A stretch of 64,000 bases of DNA from an uncultured Lachnospiraceae bacterium (GCA_910587305.1 CAJUKV010000002.1:1-64000); one strand, 5' to 3'. Counted from the stretch's first letter, positions 34,130-41,545 are shown. Numbers and translations are program-made. The notes: generated by a model from the letters alone, not told the origin.

Positions 34130-34498
34130 ATGGCGTGGAATTTAAATTCGGATCGTCCTATTTATGCCCAAATTCTTGAAGTGATGCAGCTTCGTATTAT
34201 CTCTGGTCGGTACCACCCCGGGGAGAAGATACCAAGCGTGCGAGATTTGGCGGCGGAGGCAGGCGTAAATCCCAATACAATGCAAAAGGCTTTGTCAGAG
34301 CTGGAAAGAAACGGGCTGGTGGTAACCCAGAGAACAAGCGGCAGGATGGTAACGGAGGACATGGAAATGATTCGGAAGATCCGCAATAAGCTTGCGGAAG
34401 AACAGGTAAGTGAATTTATCGATAAAATGAAAGAGCTTGGATTTAGCAAAAAAGAAGTGCTGGAACTGCTAGAGAAGATGGGAGGGGAAAATGCATGA
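34130..34498 (+). CDS. GntR family regulator, YtrA subfamily
   Basis: A 122-residue repressor. The winged helix-turn-helix covers the first 70 residues (RPIYAQILEVMQLRIISGRY, then GEKIPSVRDLAAEAGVNPNT and MQKALSELERNGLV). A short helical tail replaces the usual effector domain, which defines the YtrA type. These proteins control an adjacent ABC transporter and respond to cell-envelope antibiotics in several Firmicutes. ATG 34130 is favoured over 34124 because AAAGGAAG then has normal spacing and most relatives begin MAW. Its stop overlaps the ABC ATPase start (ATGA). The perfect palindrome over its promoter is the probable binding site. Confidence 0.92.
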   Translation: MAWNLNSDRPIYAQILEVMQLRIISGRYHPGEKIPSVRDLAAEAGVNPNTMQKALSELERNGLVVTQRTSGRMVTEDMEMIRKIRNKLAEEQVSEFIDKMKELGFSKKEVLELLEKMGGENA

Positions 34499-35196
34499 AT
34501 GGACTGGTAGAGGTAATCAATCTTACCAAGTTTTATGAAAAGAGAAAGATGGCGTTAGACCATATGAATCTTACCATTCCAAGGGGAAAGATTATAGGGC
34601 TTTTAGGTCCAAACGGAAGTGGGAAAACCACTTTGATTAAACTGATGAACGGTTTACTCGAGGCTACGGAGGGAGAGATTCTAATTAATGGCCGCAGGCC
34701 CGGACCGGAGACAAAAAACCAGATTTCCTATCTGCCGGAGAGGACCTATTTTCAGAACAGTATGCAGGTCAATGAGCTTATAAGCTTTTTCAGCGATTTT
34801 TATAAGGATTTTCGTCCGGAGCGGGCAAGGCAGATGCTGGCAAATTTAAATATCAGTGAAAACGCCAGATTAAAGACATTGTCGAAAGGAACAAAAGAAA
34901 AGGTGCAGCTTATTATGGTAATGAGCAGGGAAGCGCAGCTGTATGTTTTAGATGAGCCTATAGCGGGCGTGGACCCGGCGGCAAGAGATTATATTCTGCG
35001 CACGATTATTACTAACTATAACGAAAATGCCACCGTGCTCTTATCCACACATCTGATTTCCGATATTGAGAAGGTATTGGATGAAGTTATTTTTATCCGA
35101 AACGGGAGAGTGGTGCTCCAGGATACGGTTGAAAATATCCGGGAATATAAGGGAAAATCGGTGGACGCATATTTCAGGGAGGTGTTCGCATGTTAG
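34495..35196 (+). CDS. ABC transporter ATP-binding protein (YtrB-like)
   Basis: A 233-residue ABC ATPase. Walker A is GPNGSGKTT (about 39-47). The signature loop is LSKGTKEKVQ instead of the usual LSGGQ, as in YtrB/BcrA-type export ATPases. Walker B is LYVLDEPIAGVDP, with the switch histidine in LLSTHLISD. It is coupled by four-base overlap to the GntR gene upstream and by seven bases to the permease downstream. The complex probably exports or senses an envelope-active compound and is induced when the YtrA-like repressor is relieved. Confidence 0.93.
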   Translation: MNGLVEVINLTKFYEKRKMALDHMNLTIPRGKIIGLLGPNGSGKTTLIKLMNGLLEATEGEILINGRRPGPETKNQISYLPERTYFQNSMQVNELISFFSDFYKDFRPERARQMLANLNISENARLKTLSKGTKEKVQLIMVMSREAQLYVLDEPIAGVDPAARDYILRTIITNYNENATVLLSTHLISDIEKVLDEVIFIRNGRVVLQDTVENIREYKGKSVDAYFREVFAC

Positions 35197-36035
35197 GAAA
35201 ACTGCTAAAGCATGAATGGAAAACAGTTTGGAAAGTACCTGTTCTTCTGATTGTTATACTGATGATTACCGCGGTGCTGGCAGGACTTACCTTTGCGCTG
35301 CCTATATGGGACAGCGAGTGGGTTGGCCTTCCGCTTTCAGGTATGATGTTAATTCTTATGTTTTATTTTGCTATGATAGCAGTTACTTTGGGTATTCAGA
35401 TTTATTTTGCGGTGCGGTATTATAAGAACATGTTTACGGACGAGGGCTATTTGACCCACACCCTTCCTGTAACGTCCCGTCAGCTGCTTTTAAATAAAAC
35501 GATTACTATGAGTCTGTGGAATCTGATTGCAATACTTTCTGTGGTGGTCAGTATTTTTGTTTTTTGTTCGGTAATGATATTGGCGTTAGCCCCTAAGGAC
35601 AGCAGTTTTGCCAGAGATCTGATGGAAGCTGTGGGGGCCTGGCCGGAGGCTTTAAAATCTCCTTACATGGATGGCTTTGAGGGATTTTGCATCGGAATAC
35701 TGTGCATGATACTGGTAAGCGCCTTCAGCGGCAGCATGATGGTGATTGGCGCCATCACATTAGGACAGATGGTGCGCAGGCACAGAATATTGGGGGCGAT
35801 AGGGGCCTATATTGGATTTACCTTTGTTATTCAGATTTTCACTACGGTGTTTCTCATTCCCATGATGGTGAAGATGTCGACTTCCCCTTATTATGACAAC
35901 GCATTCGAAGCACAGTCGCCCTTTCCGTTTATGACGCCTTTCTATTTCCTGGTAACGGGAGTGTCGCTAGTCGTGGGTATTGGATTGTATTTTATGAGCG
36001 AGTATTTGATTCAGCATAAGCTTGAACTGGAGTAG
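35190..36035 (+). CDS. ABC-2 type permease
   Basis: A 281-residue membrane protein with six hydrophobic helices, the transmembrane partner of the ATPase just upstream. The N-terminus MLGKLLKHEWKTVWKVPVLL is the usual cytoplasmic amphipathic lead. A large loop lies between helices three and four (about 130-165). It overlaps the ATPase gene by seven bases, so both are translated from one mRNA with the regulator. A bidirectional hairpin at 36107 ends the operon. The substrate is unknown; related operons respond to peptide antibiotics that bind lipid II. Confidence 0.85.
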   Translation: MLGKLLKHEWKTVWKVPVLLIVILMITAVLAGLTFALPIWDSEWVGLPLSGMMLILMFYFAMIAVTLGIQIYFAVRYYKNMFTDEGYLTHTLPVTSRQLLLNKTITMSLWNLIAILSVVVSIFVFCSVMILALAPKDSSFARDLMEAVGAWPEALKSPYMDGFEGFCIGILCMILVSAFSGSMMVIGAITLGQMVRRHRILGAIGAYIGFTFVIQIFTTVFLIPMMVKMSTSPYYDNAFEAQSPFPFMTPFYFLVTGVSLVVGIGLYFMSEYLIQHKLELE

Positions 36036-36106
36036 ATTTGGAAATCTGCACATGGGTTTTCGATATGCTATGCCAGAAGGTAAGTATAAAGTGTACGGAT
36101 AAAATG

Positions 36107-36141
36107 AAGGCAGAGTCTTACGCAGATGCGGACTCTGCCTT
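36107..36141. terminator. bidirectional terminator between ABC operon and carbamate kinase
   Basis: AAGGCAGAGTC (36107-36117) pairs perfectly with GACTCTGCCTT (36131-36141). It lies between convergent genes and could stop both. Confidence 0.75.
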
Positions 36142-36233
36142 ATATTACATTAAGATGACTTTCGAAGTATGGCGGCGTTTGCTTAAAATAATAAAAACAA
36201 TTCGCAGATCAAACTGAAAGTTGTAAAGAAACT

Positions 36234-37175
36234 TTATGCAGTGATTACGGTGCCTGCTTTTCCTTTTAAGGCGTCGGTTGCTGCCTCAAGGGAAGTGATT
36301 AGCACGCTGCCATCTTTATTTGTGGAAAGGTAAGAAATAGCGGCTTCAATTTTAGGCAGCATGGTGCCTTCGCCGAATTGTCCTTGGTCAATCATTTCTT
36401 GCGCTTCGCTTATGGTGAGGGATGAAATGCTTTTCTGATTCGGCGTGCCGAAATCGCTGTAAACATTGGGAACGCTGGTTAAAATAATCAGCTGATCGGC
36501 CATAAGGTCGCCGGCAAGCTTTCCGGCAATCACATCCTTTTCAATGACAGCCGAGGCTCCCTTTAAGGCCTGCTTTTGCTCAATGACGGGGATACCGCCG
36601 CCGCCGCAGGCAATGACGATTTGCCCGGCCTCGGACAGGGTGCGGATGGCCTCAATCTCTACAATGTCAATCGGTTTCGGCGCGGCGATGATACGGCGAA
36701 AGCCCTTGCCGGGGATTTCCTGCACATAATTGCCTTTCTTGATTTCTATTTCGGCATCGTCAAAGGACATGTTGCGCCCAATCAGTTTGGTGGGCTCGTA
36801 AAAAGCCTCGTCATAAGGGTCCACCGTAACCTGAGTTAAAATGGTGGAGACGGTTTTGCTGATTCCGCGGCTTAAGAGTTCGGCTTTCAGGGAATTTTGG
36901 ATATCGTAGCCAACATAGCCCTGGCTCATGGCGCTGCAGACACACATGGGCGCCGGCGTGTAGTCGATGTAAATACGGCGCAGCTCCGTCATGGCCTTGT
37001 GAATCATGCTGATTTGGGGGCCGTTGCTGTGGGTGATGGTAAGCTGATAGCCTGCCTCCACCAAATCGGCCAGCGTACGGGCGGTAACTTTGACGGCGTC
37101 CCACTGCTGGGTGGTGGTGTAGCCTAAGGCGTTATGGCCGAGGGATACGACCGCTTTTTTCCTGATATTTGTCAT
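36234..37175 (-). CDS. arcC: carbamate kinase
   Basis: A 313-residue amino-acid-kinase-fold protein that forms ATP from carbamoyl phosphate. Motifs are VVSLGHNALG (phosphate loop, usually GGNA), THSNGPQISMIHKAM, ACGGGGIPVI, AVIEKDVIAGKLAGDLMADQ and LTSVPNVYSDFGTPNQ. The GHNA variant and HSNGPQ are found in a divergent catabolic subgroup. It is a lone gene here with no arginine deiminase or ornithine transcarbamylase, so it may serve another carbamoyl-phosphate-yielding pathway such as purine, allantoin or creatinine breakdown. AAAGGAGCATGATTATCCC precedes the start. Confidence 0.9.
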   Translation of the reverse strand: MTNIRKKAVVSLGHNALGYTTTQQWDAVKVTARTLADLVEAGYQLTITHSNGPQISMIHKAMTELRRIYIDYTPAPMCVCSAMSQGYVGYDIQNSLKAELLSRGISKTVSTILTQVTVDPYDEAFYEPTKLIGRNMSFDDAEIEIKKGNYVQEIPGKGFRRIIAAPKPIDIVEIEAIRTLSEAGQIVIACGGGGIPVIEQKQALKGASAVIEKDVIAGKLAGDLMADQLIILTSVPNVYSDFGTPNQKSISSLTISEAQEMIDQGQFGEGTMLPKIEAAISYLSTNKDGSVLITSLEAATDALKGKAGTVITA

Positions 37176-37450
37176 GGGATAATCATGCTCCTTTCTCTGG
37201 CAGAGGATTTGCGTTTAAAAATTTTTCTATGGATAAAAATTATGTGTTTAAACTGAAACCATGGAAGTCAAAATGAAAAATATAAATGTAGTATAACAAA
37301 AGAGGTTTGGTTTGTACAGTATACTTGTATGTGTTTCAAATACGCCTTGTAGAACCGCTGTTTTTATATGTTGACCGTTGCTGCGTTTTATTCGGTTGCA
37401 TTTGAAAAAAAAGTATCCTTGTATAGGAAATTATGATATGATAAAAGAAA

Positions 37451-37505
37451 AAGTAAAAAAATTACGAATATTTATTTTCGAAAGTAAAAAAATTACGAAT
37501 ATTTA
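37451..37505. repeat. 24-bp direct repeat upstream of defence-like pair
   Basis: AAGTAAAAAAATTACGAATA followed by TTTA occurs at 37451-37474 and again at 37482-37505 without change. The 526-base gap 37176-37701 otherwise contains AT-rich sequence and leader repeat B3. Confidence 0.7.
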
Positions 37506-37610
37506 AAGTGATTAAGTAAAATAATGATATTGTAAGGTAATTTTTTACAAATTTAGTGTGCGGGCAATATACATGAGTAATTCGAGAATGGAGGATAGAT
37601 TGAAAAATCA

Positions 37611-37701
37611 GCCGCCGATTTTATCAATCACAAATTTGTGCTGACGATAGTGTGCTTCGCACACATACAATTTGCAGGTGTTGGCAGCATGGAGGATTAT
37701 T
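37611..37701 (+). repeat. leader repeat family B, copy 3
   Basis: CCGATTTTATCAATCACAAA and TTTGTGCTGACG, then an added hairpin GTGTGC-TTC-GCACAC (37650-37664), then CAATTTGCAGG and GGCAGCATGGAGGATTATT, ending at ATG 37702. Just upstream, ATGGAGGATAGATTG gives a second ribosome site with a short ORF reading into the repeat. Confidence 0.65.
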
Positions 37702-38844
37702 ATGCTGAAAAAAATGATAGTGAAAAACTTTAAATGTTTTAAGGAAGAAACTGTTTTTGATTTTGAAAAGACAAATTATAAAGTTTTAGAGCACAATAGT
37801 TATGGAAAGATTTTAAAAGGAGCGTTATTCGTCGGGGATAATGCTTCCGGAAAGACCACAGCGATTCAGCCAATAAAATTATTGCTGGATCTGCTTCTGA
37901 AAGATAAGGAGATTCCGCTTCTTATTTATGGGTGTTTATTTTCGACGGATGGCGTAACGAGTATGGAATATGAATTTGATATGAATGGGCATGCTATCAA
38001 TTATGTATTTTCTTTTGAAGGCGATGGATTTGTGGAAGAAAGATTGACGGTTGATAAGAAAACAGTTATTGAGCGGCTTAAAGGAAGTGCAAAGCTTGAA
38101 ATTGGAGATGATATTGCTTTCCATGAAGTGGATCATTCAATTCTGTTCTTAAAACAGGTATATTTTAATACGAAATTTTTCGGCAATGAAGTTTTGACAG
38201 GATGGTTTCATTATTTAAAAAACGCCGTATATATTGATGCTTATACAAAAAGAATCTCCACATATAATGGAGAAAATCTGGCCGTTAAAAAATATATTGA
38301 AAAGCAGGGGGTTGAAAGCTTAAATCTTTTTTTTGATGAATATAATTTTAAATTCTCAATTCGGTATGAAAAAAAGATAGAAAAAAATGGTATACGCTAT
38401 GAAATGGATGAAAATGAGGGGCAGATGATATTTTTTGAGCGCAAAGGTATAAATGTTCCAATTCCTGTTTTTATGGAATCCGCCGGTAATCAAACGCTTA
38501 TAAGTATTTTGCCGGCAATATTTTATGCGGTTACAAATGGCAGTATGCTGATTATTGATGAATTTAGCAGCGGTTTGCATAATAAATTAGAGGAATTATT
38601 GGTTAAATATGTCATGAGGAAAGGAACAACAACTCAATTGTTCTTTGTGTCTCATTCGACCAATCTTCTATCCAATACTATTTTAAGGCCTGACCAAATA
38701 TATACCGTAGAGATGGAAGGGGATGAAGGAAGCAGGATTTGTCGGTTTTCGGATGAACAGCCCAGAGCGGCTCAGAATCTTGAAAAAATGTATTTAAGCG
38801 GGGTTTTTGGAGGAATACCGGAATATGGAATTGCGAAAGAATAA
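37702..38844 (+). CDS. AAA-type ATPase of a two-gene defence-like system
   Basis: A 380-residue ATPase of the AAA_15/OLD-like group. The N-terminus MLKKMIVKNFKCFKEETVFD is typical of SMC-like defence ATPases. Walker A is GDNASGKT (45-52), Walker B is MLIIDEFSSGLHNKL near 290, and the histidine switch is FFVSHSTNLL. It overlaps the next gene, a TOPRIM protein, by 20 bases. This arrangement matches AbiL, RloA/RloB and PARIS-like pairs, in which the ATPase senses a phage product and releases a nuclease. ATG 37702 follows GGAGGATTATT of leader repeat B3. The subfamily cannot be fixed by eye. Confidence 0.75.
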   Translation: MLKKMIVKNFKCFKEETVFDFEKTNYKVLEHNSYGKILKGALFVGDNASGKTTAIQPIKLLLDLLLKDKEIPLLIYGCLFSTDGVTSMEYEFDMNGHAINYVFSFEGDGFVEERLTVDKKTVIERLKGSAKLEIGDDIAFHEVDHSILFLKQVYFNTKFFGNEVLTGWFHYLKNAVYIDAYTKRISTYNGENLAVKKYIEKQGVESLNLFFDEYNFKFSIRYEKKIEKNGIRYEMDENEGQMIFFERKGINVPIPVFMESAGNQTLISILPAIFYAVTNGSMLIIDEFSSGLHNKLEELLVKYVMRKGTTTQLFFVSHSTNLLSNTILRPDQIYTVEMEGDEGSRICRFSDEQPRAAQNLEKMYLSGVFGGIPEYGIAKE

Positions 38845-39469
38845 GCGAGTGGGAAAGGTTCTTTTGATTGTGGAAGGGGACAGACATAGTGTGGTAGCTG
38901 TTGTAAATACAAAAACATCTAATATATCGTCTGTGGATGAAAAAGAATATTTGGATGCAATATTTGAAAATTTGATTGAGCAGTATGATTTTGATATTAA
39001 TAATGCCGCCATATATTATTTGTTTGATCGCGATCCGGAATCTAATACGGATATTAAATTTATTTTTAATATGATTGATAAATTGAAAAATTCCCGAGAA
39101 AATGATGATAATATGCGGGGAGGCATGCTGCTATTAAGTTACCCGGCGATTGAGGCATATGAGATATCTAATTTTGTGGATCGTTCTTTTGGGATGCAGG
39201 CACGATTGGGAAGCGAATTAAAGAATTACATAAATACAAATGCAAAAATAATTTCCATGAATAAAATCAATGAGGACAGTATTATTCATGCTGGTTTAGA
39301 GTTGACAGAATTTATGGATGAACTTGGAGTCAAGATTGATTTAGATGATTTTTCAGATACGAACAGAGCTGTTTTCATAGAGGAAGAACGGAACTTTAGA
39401 AAACATAATACATTCAAAATTTTATCATTGCTTTCGTGTATGCTTATGGATTTGGGAATATTGTGTTAG
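38825..39469 (+). CDS. TOPRIM-fold nuclease-like partner (RloB/AbiLii-like)
   Basis: A 214-residue protein. VGKVLLIVEGDR places a TOPRIM glutamate at 17, and YYLFDRDPES places the DxD pair at 68 and 70, the metal ligands of TOPRIM nucleases. LLLSYPAIEAYEISNF near 105 resembles the conserved post-TOPRIM motif of RloB-like proteins. It overlaps the ATPase gene by 20 bases; GGAGGA lies ten bases before ATG 38825. In related systems this subunit cuts tRNA or DNA when freed from the ATPase. The effector role is inference from the acidic motif and context. Confidence 0.7.
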   Translation: MELRKNKRVGKVLLIVEGDRHSVVAVVNTKTSNISSVDEKEYLDAIFENLIEQYDFDINNAAIYYLFDRDPESNTDIKFIFNMIDKLKNSRENDDNMRGGMLLLSYPAIEAYEISNFVDRSFGMQARLGSELKNYINTNAKIISMNKINEDSIIHAGLELTEFMDELGVKIDLDDFSDTNRAVFIEEERNFRKHNTFKILSLLSCMLMDLGILC

Positions 39470-39470
39470 A

Positions 39471-39498
39471 AAAGGGGGACTGTCTGCTAACCCCCTTT
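39471..39498 (+). terminator. terminator after ATPase/TOPRIM operon
   Basis: AAAGGGGG (39471-39478) pairs with CCCCCTTT (39491-39498), starting two bases past the TOPRIM stop codon. Confidence 0.65.
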
Positions 39499-39540
39499 AT
39501 TGTTACGATAATCTTTTGTACAGCGTACCGGAATTTATTA

Positions 39541-39569
39541 TTGTCTTTGAGATTGCTCTATGATAGAAT
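39541..39569 (+). promoter_or_regulatory. promoter of type I toxin-like locus
   Basis: TTGTCT (39541-39546) and TAGAAT (39564-39569) with a 17-base spacer. A transcript from here would run through the hairpins and the short hydrophobic ORF to the terminator-like stem at 39752-39798. Confidence 0.5.
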
Positions 39570-39683
39570 ATCTGAAAACGACAACCGTGTTGCAGGGTGG
39601 GCTGACCTTCCATTTTTACGGAATGGAGGTTGATGCCAAAATCAAAATGATTTTATGAAAATCTCTTTGATTTTAAGGACTTG

Positions 39684-39743
39684 ATGACCTTTGGTCTTTT
39701 CCTTTTGGCATTGCTTACATTCGTTTTTACGTTTTGTAGGTAA
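39684..39743 (+). CDS. type I toxin-like hydrophobic peptide
   Basis: A 19-residue peptide MTFGLFLLALLTFVFTFCR, a single membrane helix, with AAGGA just upstream. In-frame codons before the ATG read NLFDFKDL, so the peptide could be longer from a non-ATG start. The surroundings match loci annotated as putative holin-like (Fst-type) toxins in Firmicutes: a promoter 115 bases upstream, a long structured 5' leader, and a terminator stem of the form AAAACCACCC...GGGTGG right after the stop. The antisense antitoxin RNA would come from the right side on the minus strand. The peptide would insert into the cell's own membrane. Confidence 0.5.
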   Translation: MTFGLFLLALLTFVFTFCR

Positions 39744-39751
39744 CCATACAT

Positions 39752-39831
39752 AGAAAAACCACCCTTCAACTTTGACCGGTAACGGGGTGGATTTTTCTAC
39801 TTCTATTAGGTCAACCCACTTTGTGGGCGGT
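39752..39831. ncRNA. terminator stem and antitoxin-RNA region of type I locus
   Basis: AAAAACCACCC (39754-39764) pairs with GGGTGGATTTTT (39785-39796), usable as terminator on both strands. A second hairpin, CCCAC-TTT-GTGGG, is at 39815-39827 with AGGTCAAC before it. In known Fst-like loci this area encodes the convergent antisense RNA. The region to 39931 shows nothing else. Confidence 0.4.
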
Positions 39832-39931
39832 TGTTACTTTTTACATCCTTAATATAGCATATTCCAAATATCCTTGCAATAAGTAAATTTTATAGAAAAA
39901 ATGTAAGTGGCGTGTTACTATTCATGGAGGA

Positions 39932-40086
39932 TATTATTAGTAGTATTGCAAACATAGCTTGCGATATGCGACAATAGGCAAAGCCTATTGTATGCAAGGG
40001 ATATAAGGTTGAAAGAAAATCTTTCAACCTTGATTGGAGGGTCAAATGAACATGCAAGCATGTTCGCTTGACCCATGGAGGCAAAA
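39932..40086 (+). repeat. leader repeat family A, divergent copy
   Basis: ATAAGG and GGTTGAAAG/CTTTCAACC (hairpin 1), then TTGATTGG, then a different second hairpin GGGTCAA...TTGACCC enclosing GAACATGC/GCATGTTC, then ATGGAGGCAAAA before ATG 40087. Upstream, GCAAACATAGCTTGCGATAT is a decayed further unit. Confidence 0.55.
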
Positions 40087-41181
40087 ATGGAAAAATGGAA
40101 CGACTGGGACAAGGAAAAAGAACGATTGGTGGAGCCGGTTTGCGACGAGCTGCAGTACTGCGGCAGGATTGACGACAGTAATCCGGACGCGCCCGTATTT
40201 ACCATGCCGGGGAGCTTTGTACGTATGCGGTTTACGGGTTCTTCTTTTGTGAAGGCTGTGGTGGTCAATAAGAGTTATTATAACGACGCCTGGGTGGGGG
40301 TGCTGCTGGACCGGAAGCAGGATAAGAAGAAAATCGAAAAGGACGGCGAGCCTTTGGTGCTTACCCTGGCGGAAAATCTGGAAAAGGGGCAGGAGCATAT
40401 GGTCACCTTTTTTAAACGGATGGATCACAGCCATGAGTACGCTTTTTTAGGATTCCTTTTGGAATATGGCGGCAGGGTGGTAAAGGCATCCCCCCTTCCA
40501 AGGAAGAAAATGGAGTTTTACGGGGATGGGGTGACGGCCGGGGAGGCGAGCGAGGCAACGGAATATTGTGGTAAACCGGACCCGGCGCATAAGGGAGAGC
40601 TTTCAAATGCCTATTTTTCCTATGCATGGGCGACGGCCCGTATGCTTCATGCCCGCGCCCATCTGGTGGCCCAAAGCGGAATTGCCTTTAAGGACGGCGC
40701 CGGATATTTTATGGAAGGCAAAAGGGGAATGGAAAGCTGTTACACGAAGGTGGGATTTTCCGGGGAAGACGGGGAAAATGTAAAGACGCCGGAGTGGGAT
40801 TTCCATCGGTATACGCCTCATGTGGTGGTAGTGGCCATAGGGCAGAATGACGCTTTGCCGGAGGATATTATGAGCGAGGATGATAAGGGAGAGAAGGCCA
40901 GGGCGTGGAGAGAGAGCTATAAACAGTGGATTTTGTCCCTGCGGCGTTTATATCCTAAGGCATGGATTATTTTGACCACCACCATACGCGCTCATCACAG
41001 CAGCTGGGACAGGAGCATTGGGAAGGTGTGCGCAGAGCTGAACGACAGCCGGATTGTACATTTTTTGTATGGGGAAAACGGACGTGGGACGCCGGGACAT
41101 GTGAGGGTGCAGGAGGCTATGAACATGGCTCTGGAGTTAAATGGATTTATCAACGGGCTGGGGGATGTGTGGGAGGATTAA
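40087..41181 (+). CDS. SGNH/CE2-like esterase lacking the catalytic serine
   Basis: A 364-residue protein with the layout of CE2 carbohydrate esterases: an N-terminal beta-sandwich (residues 15-130; FVRMRFTGSSFVKAVVV, WVGVLLD) and a C-terminal SGNH domain. The first SGNH block, normally GDS, reads FYGDGVTAGE, so Gly148 replaces the serine nucleophile (codon GGG at 40528). Block III is VVVAIGQNDALP, and a histidine occurs in GHVRVQEAMNMA. No signal peptide is seen. It could be an inactive lectin-like relative or use another nucleophile. ATG 40087 follows ATGGAGGCAAAA, the end of a family-A-like leader. Confidence 0.75.
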   Translation: MEKWNDWDKEKERLVEPVCDELQYCGRIDDSNPDAPVFTMPGSFVRMRFTGSSFVKAVVVNKSYYNDAWVGVLLDRKQDKKKIEKDGEPLVLTLAENLEKGQEHMVTFFKRMDHSHEYAFLGFLLEYGGRVVKASPLPRKKMEFYGDGVTAGEASEATEYCGKPDPAHKGELSNAYFSYAWATARMLHARAHLVAQSGIAFKDGAGYFMEGKRGMESCYTKVGFSGEDGENVKTPEWDFHRYTPHVVVVAIGQNDALPEDIMSEDDKGEKARAWRESYKQWILSLRRLYPKAWIILTTTIRAHHSSWDRSIGKVCAELNDSRIVHFLYGENGRGTPGHVRVQEAMNMALELNGFINGLGDVWED

Positions 41182-41201
41182 AATATCTAAAAATAATTAC
41201 G

Positions 41202-41236
41202 AAAAGGGTGCTGTCTGTTAGACTTTGCACCCTTTT
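41202..41236 (+). terminator. terminator after CE2-like gene
   Basis: AAAAGGGTGC (41202-41211) pairs perfectly with GCACCCTTTT (41227-41236), giving a hairpin followed by T residues 20 bases past the stop. Confidence 0.8.
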
Positions 41237-41251
41237 ATTGTTTACAGCTAT

Positions 41252-41441
41252 TTAGTTCAGCTCCGTAACTTTATCCAGTTCCGTAAGATTAACGCCTGCA
41301 GTTGTTAAAATAACTTTTAATTCGATATAACGTTTGTACATTTGTTCGTATGTTTCAAGATCATTATTTTTTTTCGCCGATATCATCCAGTCTTGAAAAT
41401 TCAACAACGGAATCTCTTATAATATCTGACATACCAGGCAT
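41252..41441 (-). pseudogene. small gene interrupted at an eight-adenine tract
   Basis: From ATG 41441 the frame reads MPGMSDIIRDSVVEFSRLDD, then hits TAA after a run of eight A (complement of 41369-41376). With one A fewer the frame continues NDLETYEQMYKRYIELKVIL and ends KVTELN at 41252, giving about 62 residues. GGGGGAT lies upstream, and leader repeat B4 ends here. It is either a frameshifted pseudogene, a phase-variable gene or a programmed frameshift. The product, helical and acidic, is unknown to me. Confidence 0.5.
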
Positions 41442-41545
41442 ATAAATCCCCCATTCTTGCCAGCAACCCTCAAATTTGGGCGCAAGCACAAATTTGTCTG
41501 TGAAAAATTTATTTTTCACAGTATCATCTTCCGATTATGAAACAC
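41442..41545 (-). repeat. leader repeat family B, copy 4 (minus strand)
   Basis: Read on the minus strand: CTGTGAAAAAT/ATTTTTCACAG hairpin, then ACAAATTTGTGCTTGCGCCC, AAATTTGAGGGTTGCTGG and ATGGGGGATTTAT ending at ATG 41441. It carries the ribosome site of the interrupted small gene. Confidence 0.65.
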
